DNA of 64,000 bases. Source: an uncultured Treponema sp. (GTDB lineage Bacteria; Spirochaetota; Spirochaetia; Treponematales; Treponemataceae). Under the pieces are notes generated by a model, which was not told the origin of the DNA, searched no databases, and saw nothing but the letters and a program-made list of their open reading frames with translations. Shown piece by piece: positions 43,325 through 51,705 of the stretch. Position 1 is the stretch's first letter, and each line of letters begins with the position of its first letter. The stretch is taken from the NCBI RefSeq assembly GCF_934725225.1, contig NZ_CAKVAM010000006.1, forward strand, positions 124,001 to 188,000, given 5' to 3'. Made by a program: the position numbers and the translations under genes.

Positions 43325-43978
43325 CTAATTTTGAATAAGAAATGCTTCTACATTTTTAGGAAATTCAAAAATAAAATCCGCGCCGCAATTTTCAAATTCT
43401 TCTTTTGTTCCAAAGCCCCAAAGAATTCCCGCGCACTTTATTCCGGCAGAATGCGCGCCGTCCACGTCATAATGTCGGTCGCCAATTAAAATGCACTTTT
43501 CTTTTTCACCTGAAATTCCGTTTGATTCCAAAACATATTTTACAACATCGCATTTTTCAACGCGGGATTTTTCTTCCAAGTCGCTTCCGCCCACAAAATC
43601 AAAAAGCTCCAAGATTCCTTTGCGCTCAAGAATTTGCTTTGCGTAAACTTCTGGCTTGCTTGTTGCGACAAATATTTTTTTTCCGGCAGCGCGCAGATTT
43701 TTTATAAGCTCAACAACGCCATCGTAAAGTTCCGCTTCGAACATTCCTTTTTCCGCATAATAATTTCTGTAAACTTGCATTGCGTTTTGAATTTCACTTT
43801 CAGGAAGTTTGAGCGTTTTGGAAAAACTTTCTTTTAACGGCGGACCAATCATCGTGCTGTAAACCGCGCGGTCAACTTTCAAGCCGTAATGAGCAACGAC
43901 TTTGTCAAACGAATTAAAGACGCCTTTTGAAGTGTCCATTAAAGTTCCGTCAAAATCAAAAAGAATATAGTCAAACAT
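43325..43978 (-). CDS. HAD-superfamily phosphatase (phosphoglycolate phosphatase-like)
   Basis: 217 residues. FDFDGTLMDTSKGV (motif I nucleophile), VATSKPEVYAKQIL (motif II/III region) and LIGDRHYDVDGAHSAGI (motif IV) show a Gph/PgmB-type HAD phosphatase with an alpha-helical cap. Exact substrate not readable. The start at 43978 overlaps the stop of the aminopeptidase gene as TAATG; the longer reading inside that gene was rejected. Confidence 0.88.
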   Translation of the reverse strand: MFDYILFDFDGTLMDTSKGVFNSFDKVVAHYGLKVDRAVYSTMIGPPLKESFSKTLKLPESEIQNAMQVYRNYYAEKGMFEAELYDGVVELIKNLRAAGKKIFVATSKPEVYAKQILERKGILELFDFVGGSDLEEKSRVEKCDVVKYVLESNGISGEKEKCILIGDRHYDVDGAHSAGIKCAGILWGFGTKEEFENCGADFIFEFPKNVEAFLIQN

Positions 43979-45312
43979 TATTCCATTCCCAAGAAAAGTT
44001 TGTAGCCGTTGTACGCCTGCTGAATATCTTCTTTTGAAGTGATTTCCCACGGAGCGTGCATGCTCAAAACCGCAACGCCGGCATCAAGAACATACATTCC
44101 GTACTTTGCGGCAAGATGTGCAATTGTTCCTCCGCCGCCTTGGTCAACTTTGCCAAGTTCCGCAAGCTGATATTTTACATTTCCAGAATCAAGAGCATTT
44201 CTAAGCTTTGCAATGAATTCAGGATCCGCATCGCTTGCCCCGGACTTTCCGCGCGAACCTGTATATTTTTGGAAAACAATTCCGCCGCCAAGGAACGAAG
44301 AATTTTCTTTGTCAAATAAATTTGCGTTCATCGGATCATAAGCTGAATTCACATCGCTAGAAAGCATCCAGCTGTTGTTCAGGCAACGGCGCACAGAAAG
44401 TTCTGAATATTCGCCAAGCCGGGCAACAACTTCCGCAACTGCGTTCTCCATAAAATGACTTCCCATTCCAGTTGCGCCATAGCTTCCGATTTCTTCCTTG
44501 TCAACGCAAATGCAGCAGTTTGTTCTGGAAGAAGCCTTGCTGTCCACCATCGCCTGTGCAGAAGTGTAAGCGCAAGAACGGTCGTCTTGTCCGTAAGCCA
44601 AAATCAAGCTGCGGTCAAATCCCAAATCTCTTGGAGCGCCAGCCGGAACAACTTCAAGCTCAGCGGAATTAAAATCTTTTTCTTCAATTCCGTATTTTTC
44701 CTTTAAAATTTCCAGAACAAGTTTTTTCGCCTTGTCTTTTTCCTTTGAATCTGAATATTCATTTTGAACTGAAGGAATTTCGCTTCCGCAGATTAAGTCC
44801 AAACTTTCTCCGTCTATAAAATCAGCGGCTGTTTCTTTCATTTGTTTTTGGGCAAGGTGCGGAAGAATATCTGAAATGCAAAAAACAGGCTCATCGGATT
44901 TTTCGCCAATTGAAATTTTTACAGTAGAACCGTCCTTTAAACAGACAACTCCGTGCAAGGCAAGCGGCAAAGTAACCCACTGATATTTTTTTATTCCGCC
45001 ATAATAATGCGTGTTCAAATAAACAAGAAAATCTTTTTCATAAAGCGGATTCTGCTTTACATCCAAGCGAGGAGAATCAATGTGCGCTCCAAGAATATTC
45101 ATTCCGTTTTCAACAGAACCTGTGCCGATTTCAAAAAGCGCGATGCTTTTATTGCGTTTGCAGACGTAGACTTTTTCGCCCGGCTTTAAAGAATCAGTTT
45201 TCTGAATGTCCTTGTATCCATTTTTTTCCGCAAGCTGAATTATAAGCGAAACACATTCGCGTTCAGTTTTTCCGTTTTCAAGAAATTTCTTATATTCTTC
45301 TATTAAATCCAT
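43978..45312 (-). CDS. M18-family aminopeptidase
   Basis: 444 residues. Zinc-dependent exopeptidase: NILGAHIDSPRLDVK (His ligand) near residue 76, ILAYGQDDRSCAYTSAQAMV near 231 (bridging Asp), VDKEEIGSYGATGM near 270 (catalytic and ligand Glu) and a C-terminal MHAPWEITSKEDI (last His). Cytoplasmic peptide processing. ATG 45312 has GGAG six bases upstream. It is first in an operon with a HAD phosphatase and luxS. Confidence 0.92.
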   Translation of the reverse strand: MDLIEEYKKFLENGKTERECVSLIIQLAEKNGYKDIQKTDSLKPGEKVYVCKRNKSIALFEIGTGSVENGMNILGAHIDSPRLDVKQNPLYEKDFLVYLNTHYYGGIKKYQWVTLPLALHGVVCLKDGSTVKISIGEKSDEPVFCISDILPHLAQKQMKETAADFIDGESLDLICGSEIPSVQNEYSDSKEKDKAKKLVLEILKEKYGIEEKDFNSAELEVVPAGAPRDLGFDRSLILAYGQDDRSCAYTSAQAMVDSKASSRTNCCICVDKEEIGSYGATGMGSHFMENAVAEVVARLGEYSELSVRRCLNNSWMLSSDVNSAYDPMNANLFDKENSSFLGGGIVFQKYTGSRGKSGASDADPEFIAKLRNALDSGNVKYQLAELGKVDQGGGGTIAHLAAKYGMYVLDAGVAVLSMHAPWEITSKEDIQQAYNGYKLFLGME

Positions 45313-45413
45313 TTTGTTCTCCAAATAATTTTTCGGAAAGTATAGCATAATAGAAGCAAAAAGTCAGTCGGAAAAAAAGCCAAGTGCAATTTGATTCGTC
45401 CATTTTTTCAGCG

Positions 45414-45442
45414 TTGAATTTTTAAAGAAACTGTGCTATAAT
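45414..45442 (+). promoter_or_regulatory. Leaderless promoter of carD
   Basis: TTGAAT (45414-45419), 17-base spacer, extended -10 TGCTATAAT (hexamer 45437-45442), nine bases, ATG at 45452. No Shine-Dalgarno. Confidence 0.7.
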
Positions 45443-45451
45443 AATTTCATT

Positions 45452-46072
45452 ATGGCAAAACCAAAGACAGAATTTTCTGTAAACCAAAAAGTTGTTTACC
45501 CAAGCCAGGGCGTTGGAAAAATCACAGAGATTTTCAAAAAAGACTTCAACAACGAGCCAACATATTACTACAAAATTTATATTGAAGTTTCCGACATGAA
45601 TGTAATGGTTCCTGTATCAAAATCAAAGGACTTAGGAATCCGCGCAATCGTTTCAAAAGATGAAGCGCAGGCTGCACTGAATTCAATCAGCGACGACTTT
45701 GAGCCTCCTACTTCCGACTGGAAACTCCGCTACCAAATGAACCTTGACCTGCTCAAAAAAGGCACAATCGGCGACATTGCGGCAATCGTGCGCTGTCTTT
45801 ACCACCGTTCAAAGGTAAAGGAACTTCCGATTCTTGAGCGCAAACTTTACGACAATGCAAAAAAACTTCTTGAGGACGAAATTGCAGAAGCCTTTGGAAT
45901 TTCCGACAAGGAAGTTGAAGCCATGCTGCATGAAAAACTTGAGCCGCTTGGTTTAAAGATTGAAAAGAAACAAGCCTTTGCCGACGAAGATGAAGACGAT
46001 GATGAGTTTGAAGAAGAAACTTCATCTAACGAAAAAGATTCCGAAGACTTTGACAGCGAGGATGATGATTAA
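45452..46072 (+). CDS. carD: CarD/CdnL-type RNA-polymerase-binding regulator
   Basis: 206 residues. The N-terminal Tudor-like domain (VNQKVVYPSQGVGKITEIF, then YYKIYIEVSDMNVMVPVSK) binds the RNA polymerase beta subunit; the helical C-terminal domain contacts promoter DNA. A Glu/Asp-rich tail (FADEDEDDDEFEEE to the end) is added. CarD proteins stabilise open complexes, often at rRNA promoters. The mRNA appears nearly leaderless. The end overlaps the ispDF start. Confidence 0.9.
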   Translation: MAKPKTEFSVNQKVVYPSQGVGKITEIFKKDFNNEPTYYYKIYIEVSDMNVMVPVSKSKDLGIRAIVSKDEAQAALNSISDDFEPPTSDWKLRYQMNLDLLKKGTIGDIAAIVRCLYHRSKVKELPILERKLYDNAKKLLEDEIAEAFGISDKEVEAMLHEKLEPLGLKIEKKQAFADEDEDDDEFEEETSSNEKDSEDFDSEDDD

Positions 46073-47246
46073 TAAAGTTCTTGTCATAGCCGCCGCAGGT
46101 TCTTCCAGCCGAATGGGGCTTGGCAAAAAAAAAGAATACCTTCCATTAAAAAAAGGAACTGTGCTTTCTGAATCAGTCCGTGCATTTATTGAAGCTGCGG
46201 ATTTTTCAGAAATTATAGTTTCCATTCCAAAAAACGGCGAGCAGGAAGCAAAATCCGCATTGCTTGCCGACACGGAACTAGAAAGCCTTTTAAAAAACAC
46301 AACGCTGACTTTTGCAGAAGGCGGAGTTACAAGGCAAGAATCAGTTTTCAAGGCGCTTTGCAAAATCAAAAACAAAAATTCAATTGTCCTAATCCATGAC
46401 GGCGCGCGTCCGTTCGTTTCAAAAAAAATAATTCAGGATGTGATTTCTAAAGCGCAAGAATTTGGAGCGGCAGTTCCGGCAATTCAGCCTGTTGACACGC
46501 AAAAAGAAATTGCGCCGGATGGAACAATCAGCCGTCATCTTGTAAGAAAAAATTTGGGAGCCGTGCAAACTCCGCAGGGATTTTTTCTTGAACCGCTGAC
46601 TGAATGCCACAAAGCTGCTTTTCAAAAAAAACTTGAGTTCACGGACGACACAGAAGTTTGGGACGCTTTTCCAAATTTTACAGGCGGAAAAAAAGTCCAC
46701 GTTGTTGAAGGCAGCGAAAAAAACAAGAAGATAACTTTTATTCAGGATATTTCCAAGGAAACAAAAATGATCCGCATAGGAATTGGAACAGACTTGCACA
46801 AGCTTGTTGAAGGCAGAAAATTTATTTTGGGCGGAGTCGAAATCCCGGCGGAAAAAGGAGAGCTTGGGCATTCAGACGGAGATGTTCTGCTTCATGCAAT
46901 CAGCGACGCGCTTTTGGGAGCTTCTGGCATGGGCGACATAGGCTCGTATTTTCCAAGCGAAGATTCAAAATGGAAAAACGCTGATTCCGCGGAACTTCTA
47001 AAAAAAATCTGGGCAGACGTAAAATCAGCAGGCTGGGCTTTAGGAAATCTTGATTGCGTGGTAGAAACAGAAAAACCAAAATTGCTTCCTTGGCGCGAAA
47101 AAATAATCAGCTCAATCGCAGGCATTCTTGAAACTGCATCAGAAAAAATTTTTGTAAAAGCAAAGACAAACGAAAAACAAGACGCTGTAGGAGCAGGCAA
47201 CGCAATAAAGGCATACTGCGTATGTCTATTAGAAAAAACTGAATAG
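46065..47246 (+). CDS. ispDF: Bifunctional IspD/IspF isoprenoid enzyme
   Basis: 393 residues from the second of two adjacent ATGs (46062 and 46065). IspD (about 1-230): VIAAAGSSSRMG nucleotide loop, HDGARPFVS and TDDTEVWD; IspF (about 232-393): GIGTDLHKLVEGRKFILGG and GHSDGDVLLHAISDALLGA with the zinc Asp/His. The two parts make CDP-methylerythritol and methylerythritol cyclodiphosphate in the non-mevalonate pathway; the fusion lacks the IspE step between them. The gene starts inside the end of carD (7-base overlap), so the two are cotranscribed. Confidence 0.93.
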   Translation: MINKVLVIAAAGSSSRMGLGKKKEYLPLKKGTVLSESVRAFIEAADFSEIIVSIPKNGEQEAKSALLADTELESLLKNTTLTFAEGGVTRQESVFKALCKIKNKNSIVLIHDGARPFVSKKIIQDVISKAQEFGAAVPAIQPVDTQKEIAPDGTISRHLVRKNLGAVQTPQGFFLEPLTECHKAAFQKKLEFTDDTEVWDAFPNFTGGKKVHVVEGSEKNKKITFIQDISKETKMIRIGIGTDLHKLVEGRKFILGGVEIPAEKGELGHSDGDVLLHAISDALLGASGMGDIGSYFPSEDSKWKNADSAELLKKIWADVKSAGWALGNLDCVVETEKPKLLPWREKIISSIAGILETASEKIFVKAKTNEKQDAVGAGNAIKAYCVCLLEKTE

Positions 47247-47261
47247 TTTGCAAGCATTTTC

Positions 47262-47290
47262 TTTACAAATGCAACTTTTTAGCATATATT
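47262..47290 (+). promoter_or_regulatory. Leaderless promoter of the RelB/YafQ pair
   Basis: TTTACA (47262-47267), 17-base spacer, TATATT (47285-47290), six bases, ATG at 47297. A weak GCATTT/AAATGC hairpin (47254-47272) before it may end the ispDF transcript. Confidence 0.65.
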
Positions 47291-47296
47291 GTAGAT

Positions 47297-47575
47297 ATGA
47301 ACACAGTAGCAATGAATGTTAGAGTTGACAAAAATCTCAAGGAACAGGCGACGGAGCTTTACAACGATTTGGGGCTTTCGCTTTCGAGCGCAATCAATAT
47401 GTTTTTGCGGCAGTCGGTCAGGGAAAACGGGCTGCCGTTCAAGCCACAGCGGACGAGACGCAAGAGCGAGATTGAGCTTGCATCCGAGGAAGCCGACCAG
47501 CTTATGAACGACCCGAATGCGAAAACGTACAATAATTTTCAGGAAGTTCTTGACGAATTAGGAATTGAAGCATGA
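47297..47575 (+). CDS. RelB/DinJ-family antitoxin
   Basis: 92 residues. Ribbon-helix-helix start MNTVAMNVRVDKNLKEQATELYNDLGLSLSSAINMFLRQSV, typical of RelB/DinJ, then a C-terminal toxin-wrapping segment. It overlaps the toxin start by four bases and is preceded by a leaderless promoter that it probably represses. Base composition of the pair is more GC-rich than its surroundings, which hints at separate arrival. Confidence 0.9.
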   Translation: MNTVAMNVRVDKNLKEQATELYNDLGLSLSSAINMFLRQSVRENGLPFKPQRTRRKSEIELASEEADQLMNDPNAKTYNNFQEVLDELGIEA

Positions 47576-47871
47576 GCGGAACAGAAAACAAATACAGTCT
47601 CCGCCTGACAAAACGTTTCAAAAAGCATCTTAAGCTGATGGAAAAACGCAACAAATCTTCAATCAGAAAGATTGCGGAAACAGTCGATTTACTTCAAAAA
47701 GGCGAAAAACTTCCCGAACGATTCCGCGACCACGAACTTACAGGAAACTTAAAAGGCAACCGCGAATGTCATATTCTGCCGGATTTGCTTTTAATTTACA
47801 GAATCTTCAACGACATTCTGATTCTTGAGCTTGTTGACACTGGCAGCCACGCTGATTTGTTCGGAATGTAA
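47572..47871 (+). CDS. YafQ-type mRNA interferase toxin
   Basis: 99 residues. RelE-fold marks: SLRLTKRFKKHLKLMEKR, LPERFRDHELTGNLKGNRECHILPDLLLIYRI and LVDTGSHADLFGM. In YafQ the His in DHxL, the HILPD segment and the His near the end (SHADLF) build the active site, all present here. It cleaves translated mRNA in the ribosomal A site. Second gene of a type II toxin-antitoxin operon. Confidence 0.92.
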   Translation: MSGTENKYSLRLTKRFKKHLKLMEKRNKSSIRKIAETVDLLQKGEKLPERFRDHELTGNLKGNRECHILPDLLLIYRIFNDILILELVDTGSHADLFGM

Positions 47872-47921
47872 AAACAACCGCTAATTTTCTTCTATTAATA
47901 CCAAATCCATTACAAAAAAAA

Positions 47922-48251
47922 TCAAGCGTCCTTTATTTTTGAAAAGGCTTTCTGAATGCTTTCGAGGACTTCGGTTCTGAGGTTTTCTTCTATATTAAGA
48001 ACAGTTTCGGCGATTTTTTCTTTTTCTGATTCTTCACATTTTCCAAAAAGGCGGACAGGCTCAATTCCCAGCGAAAGCGCGATGTTTTCGATTGTTTCCG
48101 GGGAAGGAAAATATTTGCCGTTTTCAATGCTGTTTATGTAGTTCGAGCTTTTTCCAATTTCGAGCGCAAGGTCAAGCTGGCGCATCCCCTTTTGCTTTCT
48201 GAAAAATTTAAGATTCTGAATGAACTGTTGCCGCAAAGTCTGCATACACAT
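47922..48251 (-). CDS. XRE-family regulator
   Basis: 109 residues. Helix-turn-helix of the Cro/C1 type at about 8-62 (IQNLKFFRKQKGMRQLDLALEIGKSSNYINSIENGKYFPSPETIENIALSLGI), then a charged tail of 45 residues. It is divergent from an exported small protein across a region with an 11-base inverted repeat overlapping a strong promoter, so it may repress that gene. An alternative start is the in-frame ATG at 48245. Confidence 0.88.
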   Translation of the reverse strand: MCMQTLRQQFIQNLKFFRKQKGMRQLDLALEIGKSSNYINSIENGKYFPSPETIENIALSLGIEPVRLFGKCEESEKEKIAETVLNIEENLRTEVLESIQKAFSKIKDA

Positions 48252-48277
48252 ACTATGGCAATGTTTTTAAAACTATG

Positions 48278-48342
48278 TACATCTAAATAAAATGTGTATT
48301 TCCGCATATTTTATTGACGATAACTGCATTTAGATGTATTAT
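48278..48342 (+). promoter_or_regulatory. Strong promoter with paired operator arms beside the XRE gene
   Basis: TTGACG (48314-48319), 17-base spacer and TATTAT (48337-48342) face the gene at 48396. TACATCTAAAT (48278-48288) and its exact inverse ATTTAGATGTA (48328-48338) lie 50 bases apart centre to centre; the second arm covers the spacer and touches the -10 box. A related TACATT...AATGTA follows at 48343-48361. This fits repression by the divergent XRE protein, possibly with looping. Confidence 0.6.
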
Positions 48343-48395
48343 TACATTCATATTAAATGTATCGTGGGAGATTATCACGATAAAGGAGTTTTTTT

Positions 48396-48749
48396 ATGAA
48401 AAGTTTTAAAAGTATTTCAATGTTTGTAGCAATACTTTTATGCGCGGTGTCTTTATTTGCAAAGTCGGAAGGTGTAGCCATTGAGCCAAGCTCTCCGGAA
48501 AATCCTTTTTTATCAACATCATGGGAATGCAAAGGAGTAGATGTTTTTGAATTTTCAGATGACGGAAAGCTGATGTATGGATTTTCTGAAGTTTCATATA
48601 AACTAAAAAAAATCGGAGAATCTTACGAGCTGACTTTTAAATCTGGTCCAGTAAAATCGGTTGTTACACTGGAAAACAAAGATTCTACAACAGCAATTTG
48701 TAAAACTAAAAGCACAACTATGATAACTATGGTTTGCACAAAAAAATAA
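48396..48749 (+). CDS. Small exported protein of unknown function
   Basis: 117 residues. Signal peptide MKSFKSISMFVAILLCAVSLFAK with a cleavage site after FAK. The mature part is a likely beta-barrel or sandwich of about 90 residues (WECKGVDVFEFSDDGKLMYG, YELTFKSGPVKSVVTLENKD), reminiscent of small lipocalin-like domains, but no family was recognised. AAAGGAG ribosome site, preceded by an ATCGTG/CACGAT hairpin (48361-48381). Faces the XRE regulator and is closed by a terminator. Confidence 0.7.
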   Translation: MKSFKSISMFVAILLCAVSLFAKSEGVAIEPSSPENPFLSTSWECKGVDVFEFSDDGKLMYGFSEVSYKLKKIGESYELTFKSGPVKSVVTLENKDSTTAICKTKSTTMITMVCTKK

Positions 48750-48762
48750 AAACTTTTTATGC

Positions 48763-48803
48763 AGCAGGAATATTGCGCACACCACAATGCTCCTGCTTTT
48801 TTT
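48763..48803 (+). terminator. Terminator after the small exported-protein gene
   Basis: AGCAGGA (48763-48769) pairs with TCCTGCT (48791-48797), with ATTG/CAAT helping inside, and a seven-T run follows. Confidence 0.75.
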
Positions 48804-48828
48804 ATGAAAAATTATAAGGGGGAATTTT

Positions 48829-49185
48829 ATGGAACAAATCAGAAATATCGATGAACGTGTTGTAATGTTTTTTACACATTATGACGTTGTAAGAAAACGC
48901 GGAAGCCTTGTTGAAGCCACACGCAAATGGTGGCGATGTTCAGAAAACAAAGCAATGTCTGCCGACTACGTTTTTTCTGTAATTTCAGGCATCGTATACG
49001 AAGTCTATATAGCAACAGGCTGCCACGAGGAATTTGATGACGGCACGGCGCATCCACATTTTTCTGGAGCACGCAAAGTGTTTGACCTCGACCTTGCTTC
49101 AGATAGCGTCCGCTCAAAATACAACGGCAAGCGCCTTCCTCCAGAATACATCGGCGGTCAAAATCCCGTAAGATACAATTTTTAG
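48829..49185 (+). CDS. Uncharacterised small protein
   Basis: 118 residues, no signal peptide. It begins MEQIRNIDERVVMFFTHYDVV and includes TRKWWRCSENKAMSADYVFSVISGIVYEVY and an acidic HEEFDDGTAHPHFSG section with several His and Asp. Family not recognised. A purine-rich ribosome site (AAGGGGG) lies before the ATG. It follows the exported-protein terminator and precedes another exported-protein gene by 34 bases. Confidence 0.65.
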   Translation: MEQIRNIDERVVMFFTHYDVVRKRGSLVEATRKWWRCSENKAMSADYVFSVISGIVYEVYIATGCHEEFDDGTAHPHFSGARKVFDLDLASDSVRSKYNGKRLPPEYIGGQNPVRYNF

Positions 49186-49219
49186 CAAGAAAAACAACAA
49201 CAGAAAGGAGAAATTTAAG

Positions 49220-49738
49220 ATGAAAAAAAGAAGCCTTGTTATAGCAATTCTATTTTGTATTTTTTCACACATTTATGCGGATAATGAGTGGGTAGAAATT
49301 GCAAGTACTGAAAATAAAAATCTTACATATTCAGATATAGTGCGTTTTTTTGTAACAGAACTAGGAAAAGGCACATATCATTATGCAGTAATAAATTATG
49401 AGACATTTGATGGTGAAAACTGGCATTGGACTTATTGTGTAAACTATAGAAAAAACAGAAAAGTACTCCGACTTTTTATAAGAAATGCCCGAATAGATGT
49501 TGCCTTATATAGCGAACCAGACTGGTATGTAACAACAAATGACGGAAGAAGAATTGATTCAGTTAACATAAATAGCTATGCTTTTTCAAACATGGCATAT
49601 TCAACAATACTTAGTTGTATAATAGAAAGCAAACTTTTATTAAAAAAACATGGGCAGGTATATTCTGGCACTGAACTAGAAGGTATAGAAGAACTAGAAG
49701 GATATGCAGATCTTCTTAAACTAAATACTCTTCGATAG
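49220..49738 (+). CDS. Exported protein of unknown function, paralogous signal region
   Basis: 172 residues. Signal peptide MKKRSLVIAILFCIFSHIYAD; the ILFCIFSHI core is shared with the protein at 51129 although the mature parts differ. Mature part has no known domain; it holds aromatic-rich strands (ENWHWTYCVNYRKN) and ends with a helical LLLKKHGQVYSGTELEG stretch. AAAGGAG ribosome site. AT-rich codon use. Confidence 0.65.
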   Translation: MKKRSLVIAILFCIFSHIYADNEWVEIASTENKNLTYSDIVRFFVTELGKGTYHYAVINYETFDGENWHWTYCVNYRKNRKVLRLFIRNARIDVALYSEPDWYVTTNDGRRIDSVNINSYAFSNMAYSTILSCIIESKLLLKKHGQVYSGTELEGIEELEGYADLLKLNTLR

Positions 49739-49800
49739 AACTTAGCTACTAATATTGATGAGATTATTTTATCATATAAAATTAAAGGACAAGAAATTTT

Positions 49801-50475
49801 ATGAGCATGAGATGGCATAGAAATCGCAATCTGCCAAAAGATGAATATCTGAAAAATTTTAATGAAAGCGTAAAACCTGCTCAAACTGCAAAGGACAGCA
49901 AAATAGAAAATGCGTACAGGCAGGCTGCTGAAATCCGCAAGTTTGAGATTGAGCTTTTCTGGAAGCGCGCCGGATATTTTTGGGCATTCATTGTTTCTAT
50001 TTATGCCGCATTTTTCAACGTGCAGAAAGAATTCTACTATGACGAATGTACTGGCTTTAAGCACGGAACAATTCCACTGCTCTCACTTTCTGCCCTGGGA
50101 TTTTTCTTTTGCCTTGCATGGCTTTTGTCTAGTTACGCGTCAAAATTCTGGCAGGAAAACTGGGAAAATCACATCGACCTTCTGGAAGATTACGTTACAG
50201 GTCCGCTTCATAAAATCTATTCCGCAGGAGAATCGTTTTCAGTTTCAAAAATAAACATTGCGGCTGGCTACGTTGTTTCGTTCTTTTCTGCCGGACTGTT
50301 TGTATTCGAGCTTGTTGAATTCTGCAAGAATTTAAAGCTTAATCACTTCTTGATTTTTCTTGTGCTGATCGTGCTGTTTACTTGCGGCGTGGCAGGATTC
50401 ATCTTTCAAGTGAAAGGTAACGTTTCTGACAACGGTGAAATTCATTTTGACAAGAAAATTTATGAGGGAAACTGA
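49801..50475 (+). CDS. Four-helix membrane protein, possibly RipA-like
   Basis: 224 residues. A cytoplasmic N-terminal 55 residues (LPKDEYLKNF, YRQAAEIRKFEIELFWKR) precedes four hydrophobic helices at about 57-76, 84-108, 158-178 and 186-207. The segment SKFWQENWENHIDLLEDYV after helix 2 resembles proteins annotated as RipA-type octameric membrane proteins; I recall that similarity rather than having tested it. Role unknown. The next gene starts three bases after its stop codon. Confidence 0.6.
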   Translation: MSMRWHRNRNLPKDEYLKNFNESVKPAQTAKDSKIENAYRQAAEIRKFEIELFWKRAGYFWAFIVSIYAAFFNVQKEFYYDECTGFKHGTIPLLSLSALGFFFCLAWLLSSYASKFWQENWENHIDLLEDYVTGPLHKIYSAGESFSVSKINIAAGYVVSFFSAGLFVFELVEFCKNLKLNHFLIFLVLIVLFTCGVAGFIFQVKGNVSDNGEIHFDKKIYEGN

Positions 50476-50478
50476 CAA

Positions 50479-51087
50479 GTGAAAAAAATCAATCCTTTTT
50501 TATTGCTGTTTATTTTCATGGGATTTTGCCTTGCCATTTTATACGGATTTTTTGAGCTGGGGGATTTTAAATTTATGAATTCAAGTTTAGAAAAAAAATT
50601 TTGTTGTATCTCTATAATATTAATTGCTCTTATTTTATGTGGCTTCATCTGGTTTTGCATTTATTCAGAAAATTCAAATGATTCTGTAAAAATATACTAT
50701 TGCAATAATTCTGCTTTAAAAATCGAAAATGCAGACATTGACAGTTTTTTCGTGCTTTGTAAAAAAGATGCAACAGTTCCTGCAAAAACAAAAATGGTTG
50801 TATATTCTTCAGCAGATATTCTTTCAGAAAATAATTTTAGTGATTTGACAGATTTATCAATACTTTGTTTTTCTGGTGAAGAAAACAATATAGATAAAAG
50901 CCTTTATGAAAAACTTATAAAAGGCAATGTGAAAATTGCAATATGCAATGGAAACAAGCTGAATATATTTAAGAATGAAAAACTTTGTTCTTCCATTGTT
51001 TTTCCCATAAAAGAAAATTCACAAAAGAGCAATTTAAATATATCTGGGAAAATAAAAGTTTCAGCATCTTTTGAAAAAGATAAATAA
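50479..51087 (+). CDS. Membrane protein of unknown function (GTG start)
   Basis: 202 residues from GTG 50479, three bases after the previous stop codon, so translationally linked to it. Two hydrophobic helices (about 5-25 and 37-58) form a hairpin; the rest is a soluble domain rich in Lys, Asn and Ser with short strands (DSFFVLCKKDATVPAKTKMVVYSS, DLSILCFSGEEN). Unrecognised. Codon use is strongly AT-biased, as across this whole block. Confidence 0.6.
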   Translation: MKKINPFLLLFIFMGFCLAILYGFFELGDFKFMNSSLEKKFCCISIILIALILCGFIWFCIYSENSNDSVKIYYCNNSALKIENADIDSFFVLCKKDATVPAKTKMVVYSSADILSENNFSDLTDLSILCFSGEENNIDKSLYEKLIKGNVKIAICNGNKLNIFKNEKLCSSIVFPIKENSQKSNLNISGKIKVSASFEKDK

Positions 51088-51128
51088 AACATATTCGATA
51101 CAAAAGCATAAAAGAGCGGAGGTTTTGT

Positions 51129-51623
51129 ATGAAAAAGAAAATTTTAGTTGCAGGAATTTTGTTTTGCATTTTTTCGCATATTTCTGCGGAAGGATATATA
51201 AGCTTTGGTGATTTAAAAAAATCACCATCAGGAATGTTTACTTATATTTCAAAAATTTGCATATCTCCAGAAATAAAAGAAGATATTGAAGTCATGAAAA
51301 AAAACTTTTATGAGGATTCTGAAAAGAGTTTCCAAGAAGCCTGTAAAATGATAGAACAAATTGCAAATGGATATGCAGTAACAATACTCTCCACTGCTTG
51401 TGTGTTACTAGAGAAAGATTCTAGCACCAAAACTGCTTACGCTATAGTGAGAACAACTTTTTTAGATCCTAATTCTAAATACCCACTAGGAGGCCCTTCT
51501 ATACAAGTTTTTAAACATACTAAAGATAGAGTTATTACATTATATGAAGAAAACTATAATGATTTTAATATAGCAAATGCCGAATATGAGCGCTTATGTA
51601 AAAAATATATTGGAATGCTTTAA
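51129..51623 (+). CDS. Exported protein of unknown function, signal region like that at 49220
   Basis: 164 residues. Signal peptide MKKKILVAGILFCIFSHISAEG, nearly identical in core to the protein at 49220. The mature part is mostly helical and charged (EDIEVMKKNFYEDSEKSFQEACKM), with VTILSTACVLLEKDSS and AYAIVRTTF later; no family was recognised. GGAGG ribosome site. The two genes probably arose by a local copy of the export signal or of the whole gene followed by divergence. Confidence 0.65.
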   Translation: MKKKILVAGILFCIFSHISAEGYISFGDLKKSPSGMFTYISKICISPEIKEDIEVMKKNFYEDSEKSFQEACKMIEQIANGYAVTILSTACVLLEKDSSTKTAYAIVRTTFLDPNSKYPLGGPSIQVFKHTKDRVITLYEENYNDFNIANAEYERLCKKYIGML

Positions 51624-51705
51624 AATAAATGTCTATTAAACTAACAAGAGTTTCCCCAAAACAATGAATATACCTTTTTCTAAATCCCCAGTATACTAAA
51701 CCCAC

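Noticed and set aside
45960..46061. Extended N-terminus of IspDF lying inside carD
   Set aside because: It is a Lys/Thr-rich shadow of the acidic carD tail; the IspD fold begins at the ATG pair 46062/46065.
47922..48251. XRE gene as third member of the RelB/YafQ operon
   Set aside because: It is on the opposite strand and converges on the toxin gene; its operator-like repeat faces the exported-protein gene instead.
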